Of a DNA stretch of 42,118 nucleotides, positions 10,177-20,016 are shown piece after piece; within the stretch, counting starts at the first letter, position 1; the number at the start of each line of letters is the position of its first letter. Under the pieces are notes generated by a model. That model saw nothing but the letters and a program-made list of their open reading frames with translations, searched no databases and was not told the origin of the DNA. The translations under genes were made by a program, and so were the position numbers. The DNA comes from Podaxis mareebaensis (lineage: Eukaryota; Basidiomycota; Agaricomycetes; Agaricales; Agaricaceae), in NCBI GenBank assembly GCA_018524725.1, contig JAEUWP010000191.1, positions 1 to 42,118 of the forward strand, given 5' to 3'.

Positions 10177-10802
10177 CAGAGCTCTGAACCAGTCTTGTGA
10201 CATGGACATATGGGTGTTGAGCTCTTGATGTTTGTCAGGACTGTGTGACCTCAGGGTCATATCTGCTCACCTGCCCTTCTCAACAAAGACCACTTGTGAT
10301 TTTCTAGGATCATTGAGGTTGGCAAAGCATGTCAAATTGAATTTGTGGTAAGAATGTACTGGTGAAACAAACTGGATTGTCGATAGATTATTGTGATTTC
10401 ATTTATTCAGAAAGAAGGGTGTAAAAATAGGGTGAGGCAGCCATGGGCTAACAGTATGGATCACACCAAATAGCTAGACCTCATATGCAAACATTTAGAC
10501 ACAGTCATGGCTAGTGAGCTCAATAGGCTGAATGGTGAACTTGGGTGTGAACAGCTAGCAAAAAAGTTGGTGATCACTGCTTTACATCACTACTTGGTGA
10601 GTAAAAAGCAGTGTGAGGGAAGTGAAATACCACACACTAATGAGCTTGTGCAGTGGAATGCCACTGAAGACAGCCTCAGCTGAAACACATTGACTTTAGT
10701 GATTTGGAAGCTGACAGAAGAAATAGAGGATTTAATGGCAGTGGAGGATGCCTGTACCTGCATCAGAGGGTACATATAAAGTAAGGTAAGGCTTGTGTTT
10801 TC
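10177..10802. other. Unassigned sequence
   Basis: No supported gene is visible. A minus-strand ORF of 79 codons (10590-10829) overlaps the LINE 5' end at 10803 and has no recognisable motif. The stretch is CpG-poor. Confidence 0.35.
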
Positions 10803-11090
10803 CAACCTTCCTTTCTCAGTAACTACCACCTACATCTCAGTGGTTCAGTTGCTCATAGTACAAGGAATACACTAACTCATTCTAAATCACTATGAAAGAC
10901 TCTAAGGAGACTAGCAGCTTCCTTGGAGGTATGAAGAAGACTGCCACCAGCATTTGATCTAGCTTTGTTCATCATCAGTGCTCTAGTGCCAGTCTAGTGC
11001 CTTCCACCACTCAACCTTGGGAGGCATCTGAAGGCCCTTTCATGGGTGTAGAGAGAGAGAAGACTTTATATGTCAACCTCCTTTACTTGG
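10803..11090 (+). mobile_element. LINE-1 family fragment E, 5' end only
   Basis: This holds the 5' UTR plus the first part of ORF1 of a LINE-1 copy. It aligns with J (minus strand, 1436 to about 1150) and with 30145-30380. The ORF1 ATG is at 10890, reading MKDSKETSSFLGGMKK, and it hits a TGA after TATSI where J has CGT (Arg). Similarity ends near 11090, so no ORF2 or poly(A) follows. LINEs normally lose their 5' end; a 5'-only scrap implies a later deletion or rearrangement on the 3' side. Confidence 0.7.
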
Positions 11091-11099
11091 AGAACTCAG

Positions 11100-11222
11100 A
11101 ATGTTCAGGTGCTTTTCTGGCCCATCAGTTGCAAAAGTCTGAGCATTGAACTACCACAGGTGGGGAACAGAGTTATCACATGGACACAGTCCAAACAGCA
11201 TGCCATGGCCATATCAAATTCA
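11100..11222 (+). repeat. Direct repeat unit 1
   Basis: The unit starts at gttcaggtgcttttctggcc and continues through a shared ctgagca-tgaactaccaca block. It recurs with scattered transitions at 11274-11390, an offset of about 174 bp. A shorter motif, acttggagaactca, occurs at both 11089 and 11400. The function is unknown. Confidence 0.6.
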
Positions 11223-11273
11223 AATAAGTAGAGAGTTTCAAGGTTGTAAACATTCACAGATTCAGCTGTAGGG

Positions 11274-11390
11274 AATGTTCAGATGCTTTTCTAGCCCATT
11301 GGTTGTGAAAGTCTGAGCACTGAACTACCACAGATGGGAAACAGGTTATCACACAAATGCAATCCAAGCAGTATATCATGGAAACTATAA
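11274..11390 (+). repeat. Direct repeat unit 2
   Basis: This is the second copy of the unit at 11100-11222 (gttcagatgcttttctagcc, ctgagcactgaactaccaca). The differences are mostly G/A and C/T changes, matching the decay pattern elsewhere. It may be a duplicated fragment of an LTR or other transposon end, but no terminal structure supports that. Confidence 0.6.
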
Positions 11391-11689
11391 GGGCAGGCAC
11401 TTGGAGAACTCATAGGTCAAGTGTTGTGCAGCCAATCAGAGGAGTGGAGTAGATTCAACATGGTGTGCAAACAAATGTCAAAAAAGAATATAAATTTGAA
11501 ATTAAGTGGTGTATGAGTAACTTTGAGAGCATGGAACATACCTGGACCTCCCTCTGGGGATATTTCAACTGTTGGTATGTCATGACATGGAGCTTAATGC
11601 ATAAAAACACCATATAGTGCAGATGGACACAGCCAGAAATCAGCAATCAATTGGAGGTATATGTGTATGAATCTAGATACAGTTGTATT
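11391..11689. other. Unassigned sequence
   Basis: No gene is visible. The stretch begins with the repeated acttggagaactca motif, and a 63-codon minus-strand ORF (11455-11646) has no recognisable feature. Confidence 0.3.
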
Positions 11690-12960
11690 TGTCACATAGA
11701 AGTGCCTAACCACAAATCCTCCAACATTTCACTTGCATTGGGCTTGCAATCAGCTAAAGGAGTAAATGTTTCAATCCCATGTTTCCACCAAGCATTGTGA
11801 TAGTTACAGACATTCTGATAGAGATTGGGATCATCTGCTTTCATTGTAGTATCTATCTGTATGTCATTCTCTATAAATCAGAATAGCTCACCAGACACAT
11901 AAAGGACATATGAAGCATGAGATTCCCCATCTGCAATGGAGATGTTGGAATGGGTAAGAAGGGCAGACAGAAGGAGAGCAAGACCTCCAGGTGCAAGCTC
12001 AAGAACTAAGTCCAGGTCCCATAGCATCAAGTGACTGCCAGTCTTGTGATTGAAATGGCCAAGTGCAAACACTGCACAGATTCCAAACAGGTAGTTTTGA
12101 AGGTCCCAGTGCTTATAGGTGCAGACATTGGGCCTGAGATTGAGTGTGTGCATTGGAAACACACATCCTAGAAAGGAGTGATGAAGGTTTTCAACCTCCC
12201 AAGTTGAAAGGGCATCTATGGCTGTCTTGTAAAGTTCAAAAATGCAGGGAAAGTAAGCATGAAGAGTGGCTGAGATAGGAGTGAGTGGGAATACAAATAG
12301 ATCAAGGAGAAATATACTGTTTGCATATAAAGCCAGCCTATGGAAGTCAGGGCTTTGTACAATGGCTTGGGCTCCAACAGAGTTCTTCCCTACACCAGTA
12401 TACTGGGGACAAGTGGACCCATCACCATGAATGATCCCAGTGTTCAAACAATGGTGGGTGCCTCAACAATGGTGAATTGTTTTTGGGAATTGACCAAGTT
12501 GGCAGATCTTCTCAAACAGTTGATATACCTGCATTGCACACTGTCTAAATTCACCAGTTGAAGGCAAGCCTACACAGACAGCAATTATGTGACTGTCAGG
12601 AAGACAGATCAGAATGTCAAATCTGGGATAATGGTCAATGAATCTGGAGAGGGGTTAAGGGAAGTGTACACACTGTTCATCCCATTCCAAAACCTGCATA
12701 CCCATCTCCTTCACCTCTGCCAGTGTATACTTCCAAGTGGCATCATCAACTGGTATTCTCTTCATGTTAAAGCCCCTAGTTGCAACTCTAGACAACATTT
12801 TTTGAATAGCTGTAGGATCAGGCCATTCACAAGGAACTGCTGCATCAATGCTATTTGAAAGCTGAGCATTAGAGATGGTATGTTCTTGGTTTTGCTGTAG
12901 CTTGTGATGATGCTTGTTTTGTTTGGACTAGAGGATGACTTTAGAACATGAAATTTTGAG
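11690..12960 (-). pseudogene. TET/JBP-like 2-oxoglutarate/Fe(II) dioxygenase family, broken
   Basis: Read leftward. A His/Lys/Gln-rich start (about 12950-12880) leads to EWPDPTAIQKMLSRVATRGF and RIPVDDATWKYTLAEVKEMG. Then come a stop, a block GLPSTGEFRQ, another stop, and the domain core in 11878-12447. The core shows FNxxPNxxT-like LRPNVCTYKHWDLQN, in which H-W-D is the expected Fe-binding H-x-D (12103-12111). It continues with HLMLWDLDLVLELAPGG, then LLTHSN with the distal His (11944-11955). After SGELF and a stop, a further 50 codons follow the family's usual C-terminal helix. The 2OG-binding Arg expected after G-E-x is His here (GESHASY), a change CGT to CAT could give. This family is expanded in mushrooms and related to TET/JBP 5-methylcytosine oxidases (family knowledge). 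At least three stops make it a pseudogene. Confidence 0.65.
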
Positions 12961-14668
12961 GCTATTCATTCTCAAAGCTGGCTAGCATTGGATTCACAAT
13001 TGTATAGGAGTAACTCCTCTTCTGGGTCTGGTTTTTACTTGTGTTTCTGAGATGAAACTGATATTGCAGGCTTGTTGGAAGGCAGGGATGGAAGTAGCAT
13101 TGCATTGGACTCTACATCTTCCTTGACCTGCAGTGTCTCAGGTTCTAGTGAGACACAGTCAAATGAGTGCTCTACCAAATGCTGTGTGAGCTTGTCACTT
13201 TCAAGTAGGAGGGGTATATAGAGGCAGAACTCTTTTCCACTGTGCTACAACAGAGAAAGGTCAATATGTGAAAGGGAATCAAGGGTGAATGATCATACCA
13301 AGTTTCCAGACATGAAGGGACAGGATGGTTGGAGGAAGAAATGGATGTTGGGATTCAACACATTGATATATGCTCATTTGAGGATTCCCATGTATGTAAT
13401 AGTAGTGAGGTGGGAATTCTATGTGGTAATGGCTGTCATAGAGTACAATTAATAACAGATAACAGATAAAATTAAATTAAAGACATGCTTGAAGAGCATA
13501 TAGCAAGGCCCCACTCCCTCCACAGTAACATGGCCATAAGCAGTACAGAGTCAGTACTTCTCCTCCAACCTTTGGCCTTAGCTTCACATGTTTAGAATTC
13601 TCCACTCTTTGATATATGTAAAGGCACTCACATCAGAAAGTGGAGGTTGATAACTACATGACAATGTGTGTCCAAGGATGGGGTTATTTTTTGGGCATAA
13701 TTGGCATGAGGACCTTGATTGCATAGCAGAGTCAAAACAGCAGATTTCTGGAATGGAATGGACTCACCCAGGTGGCTGAACCTCACAAGAATTCTGGTCA
13801 AATTGGTATTATTTCAACTACCTGGTGATACTATAACACAGAATATATGTCATGTTGGATCAAGTTGGAGGCATTTGGCCTCTTTGGGACTTATTCTACT
13901 CAACCTACAAGAGTATTCTGTGAGCAACCAAAAAAAAAAAAGAAAAAAGAAAGCACAACCTGCTCAGTGGATATAGTTCATCTCAGAAACCTGTGATCTA
14001 GGTCTTTAAACAATTCCTAGTGTCTCTGCATTAGCATTGATTTTCCTAGGGAAAATATAGGCTACTAGGCAGGAGGTAGTCAACTATATCAGGTGAGTTC
14101 CTATCTATATAAAACACCTCCAGTAATTAATGATATTTACAGCCATGTTGCAGAACTATCTAGGGACAATAACTGGAGGTACATAAAAGGGGAGAGAAAG
14201 GTGGATTGGTGGCATGGGTGCATAGCTTTAACTACCCAGGGTTGGTTAAGGACAGGCAAGACCAGTTCCCACAGGCTGGTTCAGGACTAGACTAAGAACC
14301 TTTTGATGGCCCCTTTGGGCAAACCTGCCCTACACTATCTCTGGGAAACTTATCCTGGTGCTATGATAGCAAGACAACCCTTCCCTCATACCATTAAGAT
14401 GAGTTCCTCAGTAAGTGGCTTTGTATAACAATATGGGCAGAAGTAGCTGACCTCAGCTTGCTTCTCATTCTTGATATGCCCCTTCTAGTCATGAAGCCTT
14501 AGAAACAGGTTATATAGGTTAAGCCAGATCTGTGTGGAATGGGTTTAGGGAGATTGAAGGGTGGCTGTTGATTCAGTAGCTTTCTCACTGAGAATGATTC
14601 AATTACAGTACTGAGGATAATGTATACCAAAGAAAATGTGTGAGACTAGGCTGTGATCCTGGCCCTTT
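12961..14668. other. Unassigned decayed sequence with an A-tract
   Basis: No gene is supported. 12961-13250 could hold decayed upstream exons of the dioxygenase pseudogene. An A-rich run at 13930-13955 (a12 then gaaaaaagaaag) might be an old poly(A) tail of a plus-strand element, but the sequence before it does not match the LINE-1 3' end. ORFs at 13719-13976 and 14093-14290 show no motif. Confidence 0.35.
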
Positions 14669-14682
14669 GACTGTAAATGTTG
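14669..14682 (+). repeat. Left target-site duplication of LINE copy A
   Basis: gactgtaaatgttg here is repeated directly after the poly(A) tail at 17387-17400 as gactgtagatgttg. It matches at 13 of 14 bases, with one A/G difference. Confidence 0.85.
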
Positions 14683-17386
14683 CAGAACATTTCAAGAGTT
14701 CAACCTCTGTCATCATACCCAAACCTCACAAGCTGAACTACTCAACCCCCAAAATGTTCTGACAATTGTCCTCCTCAACACCCTTGGAAAACTCATTGAA
14801 AAGATGATCTCCACTTGTATGCAGTTTGAGGCCATGCAACTCAACCTCATACATCTGCTCCAGTTTGGCAGCATTATCCAGTGCTCAACAGAAGATGCTG
14901 GCATCTATGTCACTCATCTTGTCTACTCAGGCTGGAAGCAAAAACTCAAAATGAGTGTCATTGCCTTCAACATCACCCAATTCTTCCCTTCCACAAACCA
15001 CTCCATTCTTACCTCCATCCTCAAACATCACAGTTTCAACTCCAACCTTGTTTCTTTCTCTGCTCATTATCTCAAGGACTGATTCACTACTTATTCCTAG
15101 AACAACCATTTGTCCCCTAAATTCCCAGCTTCTGTAGATGTAGGCCAAGGCTCTGTGCTCTCCCCCATCTTGACTGCTTTATCACTCTCCCCCTTTATGT
15201 ACCACTTCTCCTTTGATCCTCAGTGTAAGATAGTATCCTTTGTTGATGACAGACTCATTGTTGTTCAGTTGAACTCATTCATCACTAACTGTCACCTTCT
15301 TGCCCAGGTCTACAAGGCTTGCAAAGACTACCTGTACCACCTTGGCTTTGTTCTCAAAAGAGACAAAACTGAGGCCTTCCACTTCTCCAACTGTCCCTCT
15401 TGTGACCCCAATCCTCCTGTCCACATTAACAATTTCCTCACCATCTACCCCAAACCCTATCTTTGATACCTTGGCTTCTGGTTTGACTGAAGCCTTTCCT
15501 TTAAAGAACACATCCAGTTCTATTCAACCAAGGCTCTCTCCACTATCTGATGCATGTGTATGCTCAGAAACTCTGTCTGCAGTCTCCTCCCCCTTCACAA
15601 GAGGCTTCTCTACTGATCCTGTGTAATCTCTATAGCCACATATGGTTTCTGCCTCTGGTTTAACCACAACACAAGATACTATGGACTCATTAAATCCCTT
15701 CAATGCATGCAAAGACAAGCTGCCTTATGGATCACTGGCATGTTCTGCACCACCCCCTTAGATGGGATTGAGGCCATTGCTGGCCTCATCCCCATCCAAC
15801 TCCACCTTTTCAAACTAGCAAAAAGGTGCTCTCTTCATTTCCACACTCTCCCCTCTTCCCATCCACTCAAACTCCTCACATGCAACATTGACCCTCTTGA
15901 CATGTGCCATACCAAACAGTGTTCCACAGCACTCAACTTCATCTCAGATGCCCAACTGGTCACAGACTGGTTTCAGCATCTTCACCCTAGTGCTAAACCT
16001 GGCCAGTGCCTGCTGGACTTGTTTAATGACCAAATTAAATTCATTGAATGCCCTGACCCTTTGAAAGAAGGTGCCATGGCAATTCACATAACCAATACCT
16101 CCTACACCTGAGACCTCTCCTTCTCCTCCCCTGTTTTCCTTCTTGTAGCTACTGATGGCTCCATTCCATCCAACCCTTCTCTTTCTGCTACTTCTGCCTA
16201 CTTAGTCTTTAGTTCCTCATCTTCTGATATTCTTTCATCTTCTGTCCATCCTTGTGGTGAAGTCATATCTTCTGACACCAAATCCTATGCTCTCCACCTC
16301 AGTCTCTTTTCTTCTATTTCCCTCACATCTCCTCTAAATGTTTCCTCAATTGTTGTCTTTATGGACTCAATCTCATCTGCTAAACTTTTATTCTCTTACA
16401 GACCTCACAGTGCACACTAAGACTCCATTGCAGTTGCCCATCTCCTGCACAATTGGCTCTCCACCTCCCCCCTTAACCACATCCATTTCTGGTCCATTCC
16501 CTCCTCTGCCCAATGGTCCATACATCATCAGGCACATGTCCTTGCCAAGTCACTCTGTCTCCCCAACCCCAGGCACCAGCCCATCTGCACCTTCCTAGGA
16601 TTTGTTCACAATCATTATACCCAAAAGTGCCTCTCACTGTGGCAACAATGCATGAATGAACCCTCCTACTGCAGCCACTCCTGGCTCCCTCTACTCAATC
16701 CTGCTGAACAGCCCCTCCAATCCAAGTATGCCAAAGGTAGAACTTGGCTCAATTCACCACTAGGGTGAAACACCCAACTCTGCATGCACTTTACTTGCTA
16801 TGTCACCAATCACATGCCCATTGGCACCTTTCATCAGTGCTTTTTTCCTGGATGCCACATTACTTCCTGCCCTTGTAATGAACCACTCAAGATGCAAGCA
16901 CACATACTTGACAACTGCCCATGCTTCAACTATCCTGTAGGAGCCCACAATGGCTTCTACTGGATCATCAACTTTCTAGACCAGAACCCAGTGGCATTCT
17001 CTTTTGCTGACCAGATACAAGGACCCATCACTCAGGAGGAATTTGCCACACACTGTCTCACCCACAGAGAGTGACTTGCAATCAATGGAGTCCCAGACAT
17101 CCACTGAAGGTCTCTCCCTTTCTCACTTGCCTTGTAGCTAGCTCCCCCACTCCTACATCTCTTCTGATTCTGTCTTTTCTCTCTCTTGCATCTTGTCAAG
17201 CTAGTTTTACTATCTTCTCATCTCATTGTCTCTAGTGTAGCTCCTTGCTTCCTATCCTCTTCTTTTTCTTTCTTTCTTCTCTGTTTCTTTTCTTTTTCTT
17301 GTTTCAGTATTGGGACTGCTATTGTGCATCCATTTGTAGTAGCTAGTCTATTGCAATGAACTCAGATTTTTTTTTAAAAAAAAAAA
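14683..17386 (+). mobile_element. LINE-1 family copy A, 5'-truncated, with TSD
   Basis: This non-LTR insertion begins inside the reverse transcriptase and runs through RNase H, the C-terminal Cys/His region, a pyrimidine-rich 3' UTR (17100-17310), the conserved terminal block (gggactgctattgtgcatcc...) and a tail of T9 then A11. It aligns along its length with 34285-37021. The 14-bp TSD on both sides defines the ends to within a base or two. 5' truncation is the normal outcome of target-primed reverse transcription. CpG is nearly absent, so it is old. Confidence 0.9.
14686..17073 (+). pseudogene. LINE ORF2 remnant: reverse transcriptase and RNase H (copy A)
   Basis: RT fingers and palm are recognisable: LLNTLGKLIEKMISTCMQFE, then STEDAGIYVTHLVYSGW, then the A motif TQFFPSTNHSILTS, then VGQGSVLSPIL-like (VGQGSVLSPILTALSL, about 15135), then the catalytic box FVDD at 15239-15250, intact. 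RNase H follows near 16140 (LVATDGSIPS). The C-terminal C-x-C...H...C segment reads CHITSCPCNEPLKMQAHI (about 16853-16905). Stops interrupt the frame. Two lie where the 30120-37021 copy has open codons: LKD-stop-FTTYS-stop-NN against LINHFTKYSWNN. The second is TGG to TAG. The endonuclease and ORF1 are missing by 5' truncation. Confidence 0.85.
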
Positions 17387-17400
17387 GACTGTAGATGTTG
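17387..17400 (+). repeat. Right target-site duplication of LINE copy A
   Basis: gactgtagatgttg directly follows the A-tail and pairs with 14669-14682. Confidence 0.85.
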
Positions 17401-18485
17401 GTTTGTAAATACAGCCAGATCTGGGGATGTCAGCAGTGGATTAGCAGTATCAATGGAGAGCCAATACTGTACAATCTGGTAGAGATTGACATAACAATGG
17501 TGGCACTACTCTTGTCATAAGTCAGGCAGCAGTCAATTGTTCCTTCTTGTGAGTTGCTTGCAGCTCTTCCCATTGCCAGTTCATGAGCATGTTTCTTTAT
17601 GGTGGGTTCACATCAATAGGATCCTCAGCTCCTACTTCAGTTTACACATTACTATGGATACTAAGTCTTCTGCCAAATACATAGGCCATGGATTGGGCAG
17701 TATTACTCCTTATAGAAAAAAAACATACCCAACTTGGTATGGTCTTCTCACTTTATATTGGTGTTATTTTCACCTTAGTCTTTACAAGCTACAGTCACTA
17801 ACAGAAGTCAAGAAATATGGGTGGTAGCATACAGATTATGGTGGCCAAACTGGCAGCTGATTTATCAGTGCTAGATATGGTGTATCTGGTGAACATCTGT
17901 TACCTTCTTCCTTCCACCACATCCAACATGCCCAACATCCCTCTCTGTTAGGTTGGTCCTTATCACTGGTCGCCTAAGCTTTGCTAGGGGGCAGCTATCT
18001 CACTAGATGGTTTGCAGAGGCACTAGGATCTAGCAAGAAGGATCATGGTAAGTAGGTGGCAAGGCAAGTGTCCAGTCAAGCACACTTAGAGGTTGAACAC
18101 TTATCAGTCGAGAGTATGACCAATAAGATGTTTACTACCACACTGATCATGAACTAATGTCAATTGCAGAGTTAAGACAATAACACTGAGATTTGAGAAT
18201 ATAGGAAGCTTGCACTTCCAGTACATGAGTGGCTATTTAAGCTTTACTTCTAAGGTCTGAATCTGGTAACTATGATGAAGTAAGGCTATGAGTCTGAGAG
18301 TCAATAGAAGTGTAACTATGGAGTGGAGTGAGGCAAGAATAGAAGCTAGACAAGGACAGAACAGGATGAGAAAGGAAACTAACTAAGTAAGGAAATAGTT
18401 CAGGTTCGAGTTCATCTGGGATACAGGGATACAAGGTGAAGAGTCTGTAATAGAGATGTGGAAAGAGAAACTATTTACTGGTTTT
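17401..18485. other. Unassigned sequence
   Basis: No supported gene is visible. 17537-17827 holds a 96-codon plus-strand ORF with no motif. 17949-18400 has a slightly higher CpG content and begins TGTTAGG, which recalls LTR starts, but no matching second copy or TSD is present. Confidence 0.35.
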
Positions 18486-19445
18486 TTACAAGTCCATATT
18501 GGGGTGAAGATGTCCATTGGAGGAGTCAGAGGAGTAAGAGTCAGGAGATGAGGTGGAACTGGGAACAGTGAAGTTCCCTGCTGAAGGCATTGAGTCAGAG
18601 GAGTCTGACTCATGGAGGAAGATCAGGCTGCAGTGCAGGGAGGATGATGATGATAATGATATATCAGCAGTGATGTATGGTGGTGGATATGGAGGAGGAT
18701 TGCCAATGGGTTCTTCTGGGTTTGACTTGTCAATGCCTGGGACATTGGAGTCAATGCTGTGGAGAGGCAGAAGCTGAGTTCGATGGGGAGGAATGGCCAG
18801 AGGCTCATCAGAATTAGGATCAACACAATAGACTTCTACTTCTTGAAAATAGAAGCCATGTGTGACTTCGTACTTGATGATATGGGGAACAACCTCAGGC
18901 AGGTACATCATGTAGGGATGGAGGAATATGATTGGTTCTCCAGCATAAGGGATCATCTTCCAACTGTGGGCCCAGGCAGAGTCAAAGTTGTTATGGATTG
19001 TCTGAACATATAACCCATCAGGGTCAAAGATGTGAGTGAAGGGAGCATTCTCCCAAGTGATGTGTAATATCTCTGTCATCATGTGATCAGTTTCATAGAA
19101 GATTGGTCCAGGTGTTGGCCAGTCTTCAGAGAATAGGGAGGTGTGGCCAGGAAGGCAGTGGTTAGCAAACACTTCATTGCAGTAGCGAGTTGAGTCTTCA
19201 GCTGGTATACCTGTATCTTGAGTGGTAGCATGGGAGGCATTGGGAAGTCCAAGCTCATGGACTAAAGCATGATAAATGATGTTGCAGCAGGAGGTACCAG
19301 GCTGGTTCATAACACTCTCTATGTTCTCAAGGACATTCCTCACAGTTACCTCACAACTGAATACATTGAGACCCTTATGCTTGCCATCTACAATTGCTGG
19401 AAGCCATTGATAAGGAGGAAATGAAGGCAGGAAAAGCAGGGAGAC
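18486..19445 (-). CDS. Unrecognised protein, 320-codon open exon with Ser-rich acidic tail
   Basis: This is a long open frame ending in TAA at 18488-18486. It stays open upstream of the first in-frame GTG at 19343, through FLPPYQWLPAIVDGKHKGLN, to 19472. An acceptor-like cttcag ends at 19446, so I treat it as a 3' exon. The N-terminal two thirds are globular-looking (ENIESVMNQPGTSCCNIIYH, then HPYMMYLPEVVPHIIKYEVT). The last 100 residues are Pro/Ser/Asp-rich and disordered (SDSSDSMPSAGNF). No family, signal peptide or membrane segment is recognised. It keeps a few CpGs, and staying open for 320 codons is unlike its decayed neighbours. Coding-like pieces at 19644-20016 may be upstream exons. 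Confidence 0.5.
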   Translation of the reverse strand, partial: VSLLFLPSFPPYQWLPAIVDGKHKGLNVFSCEVTVRNVLENIESVMNQPGTSCCNIIYHALVHELGLPNASHATTQDTGIPAEDSTRYCNEVFANHCLPGHTSLFSEDWPTPGPIFYETDHMMTEILHITWENAPFTHIFDPDGLYVQTIHNNFDSAWAHSWKMIPYAGEPIIFLHPYMMYLPEVVPHIIKYEVTHGFYFQEVEVYCVDPNSDEPLAIPPHRTQLLPLHSIDSNVPGIDKSNPEEPIGNPPPYPPPYITADISLSSSSSLHCSLIFLHESDSSDSMPSAGNFTVPSSTSSPDSYSSDSSNGHLHPNMDL

Positions 19446-19643
19446 CTGAAGTTTGCTCTGGTGTAAGTAGATTCAGTGTTGTAAACCATTATCCTATGAT
19501 GTCCTTTCTTAGCTGTCTACCTCATTCCTTGCTCTCAGACACTGATTCATTCCACAATGAGGATATTCAACAGCAAGGACTGCTTATTTGTAACCATCCA
19601 TGTCCCATCCACATGGACTGAACAGCAAAAACTGCTGTAGAGT

Positions 19644-20016
19644 TCATCTGCAAAGTGGAGGATTATCAATTTTGACAACAAATTCAAATGTCTGTTGGAT
19701 ATAGTTGTGGGTTTGTAGAATAAATGTCTTTGCTTTCTTGGGTTCTTGGAATTTTGGGCTAACTGTTGGACACACTGACTTGAACTTCAATGTGTATATT
19801 GTAATGTGTATAATATGTAGTAGGATCTTGATATTGGTCATCCCTGTGTAGAATATCCAGTATCCCAGTGCTGTAAAGTAGCAGGACAGGGCCTATGTCA
19901 CTGTATGGAGAAGGAGGAACTGAGCTGTGTAGATTGGGGGGTAAATTATGGCCATAGAGACAAAGACCAGATGCTTGTATTATAACCAAAAAAAAAAAAA
20001 GCCATGGAAACACCAC
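19644..20016 (-). pseudogene. Possible upstream exons of the 18486-19445 gene, frameshifted
   Basis: Two overlapping frames join into one plausible protein: GHNLPPNLHSSVPPSPYSDI and LLLYSTGILDILHRDDQYQD in the frame of 19759-20016, then KFQEPKKAKTFILQTHNYIQ in the frame of 19644-19841. A frameshift near 19760 separates them. The direction matches the open exon downstream. An A-tract at 19987-20000 near the upstream end may be a later insertion or slippage. The family is unknown. Confidence 0.35.

Noticed and set aside
1150..11090. Inverted repeat J/E as terminal inverted repeats of a 9-kb DNA transposon carrying the helicase
   Set aside because: The sharp boundaries are on the inner side (LINE 5' ends). 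The outer sides run into LINE coding sequence, and no TSD brackets the unit.
13930..13955. A-tract as the tail of another LINE insertion
   Set aside because: The sequence before it does not match any LINE 3' terminus in the window, and I found no TSD.
17949..18400. Possible solo LTR starting TGTTAGG
   Set aside because: No matching end, no flanking duplication and no second copy in the window.
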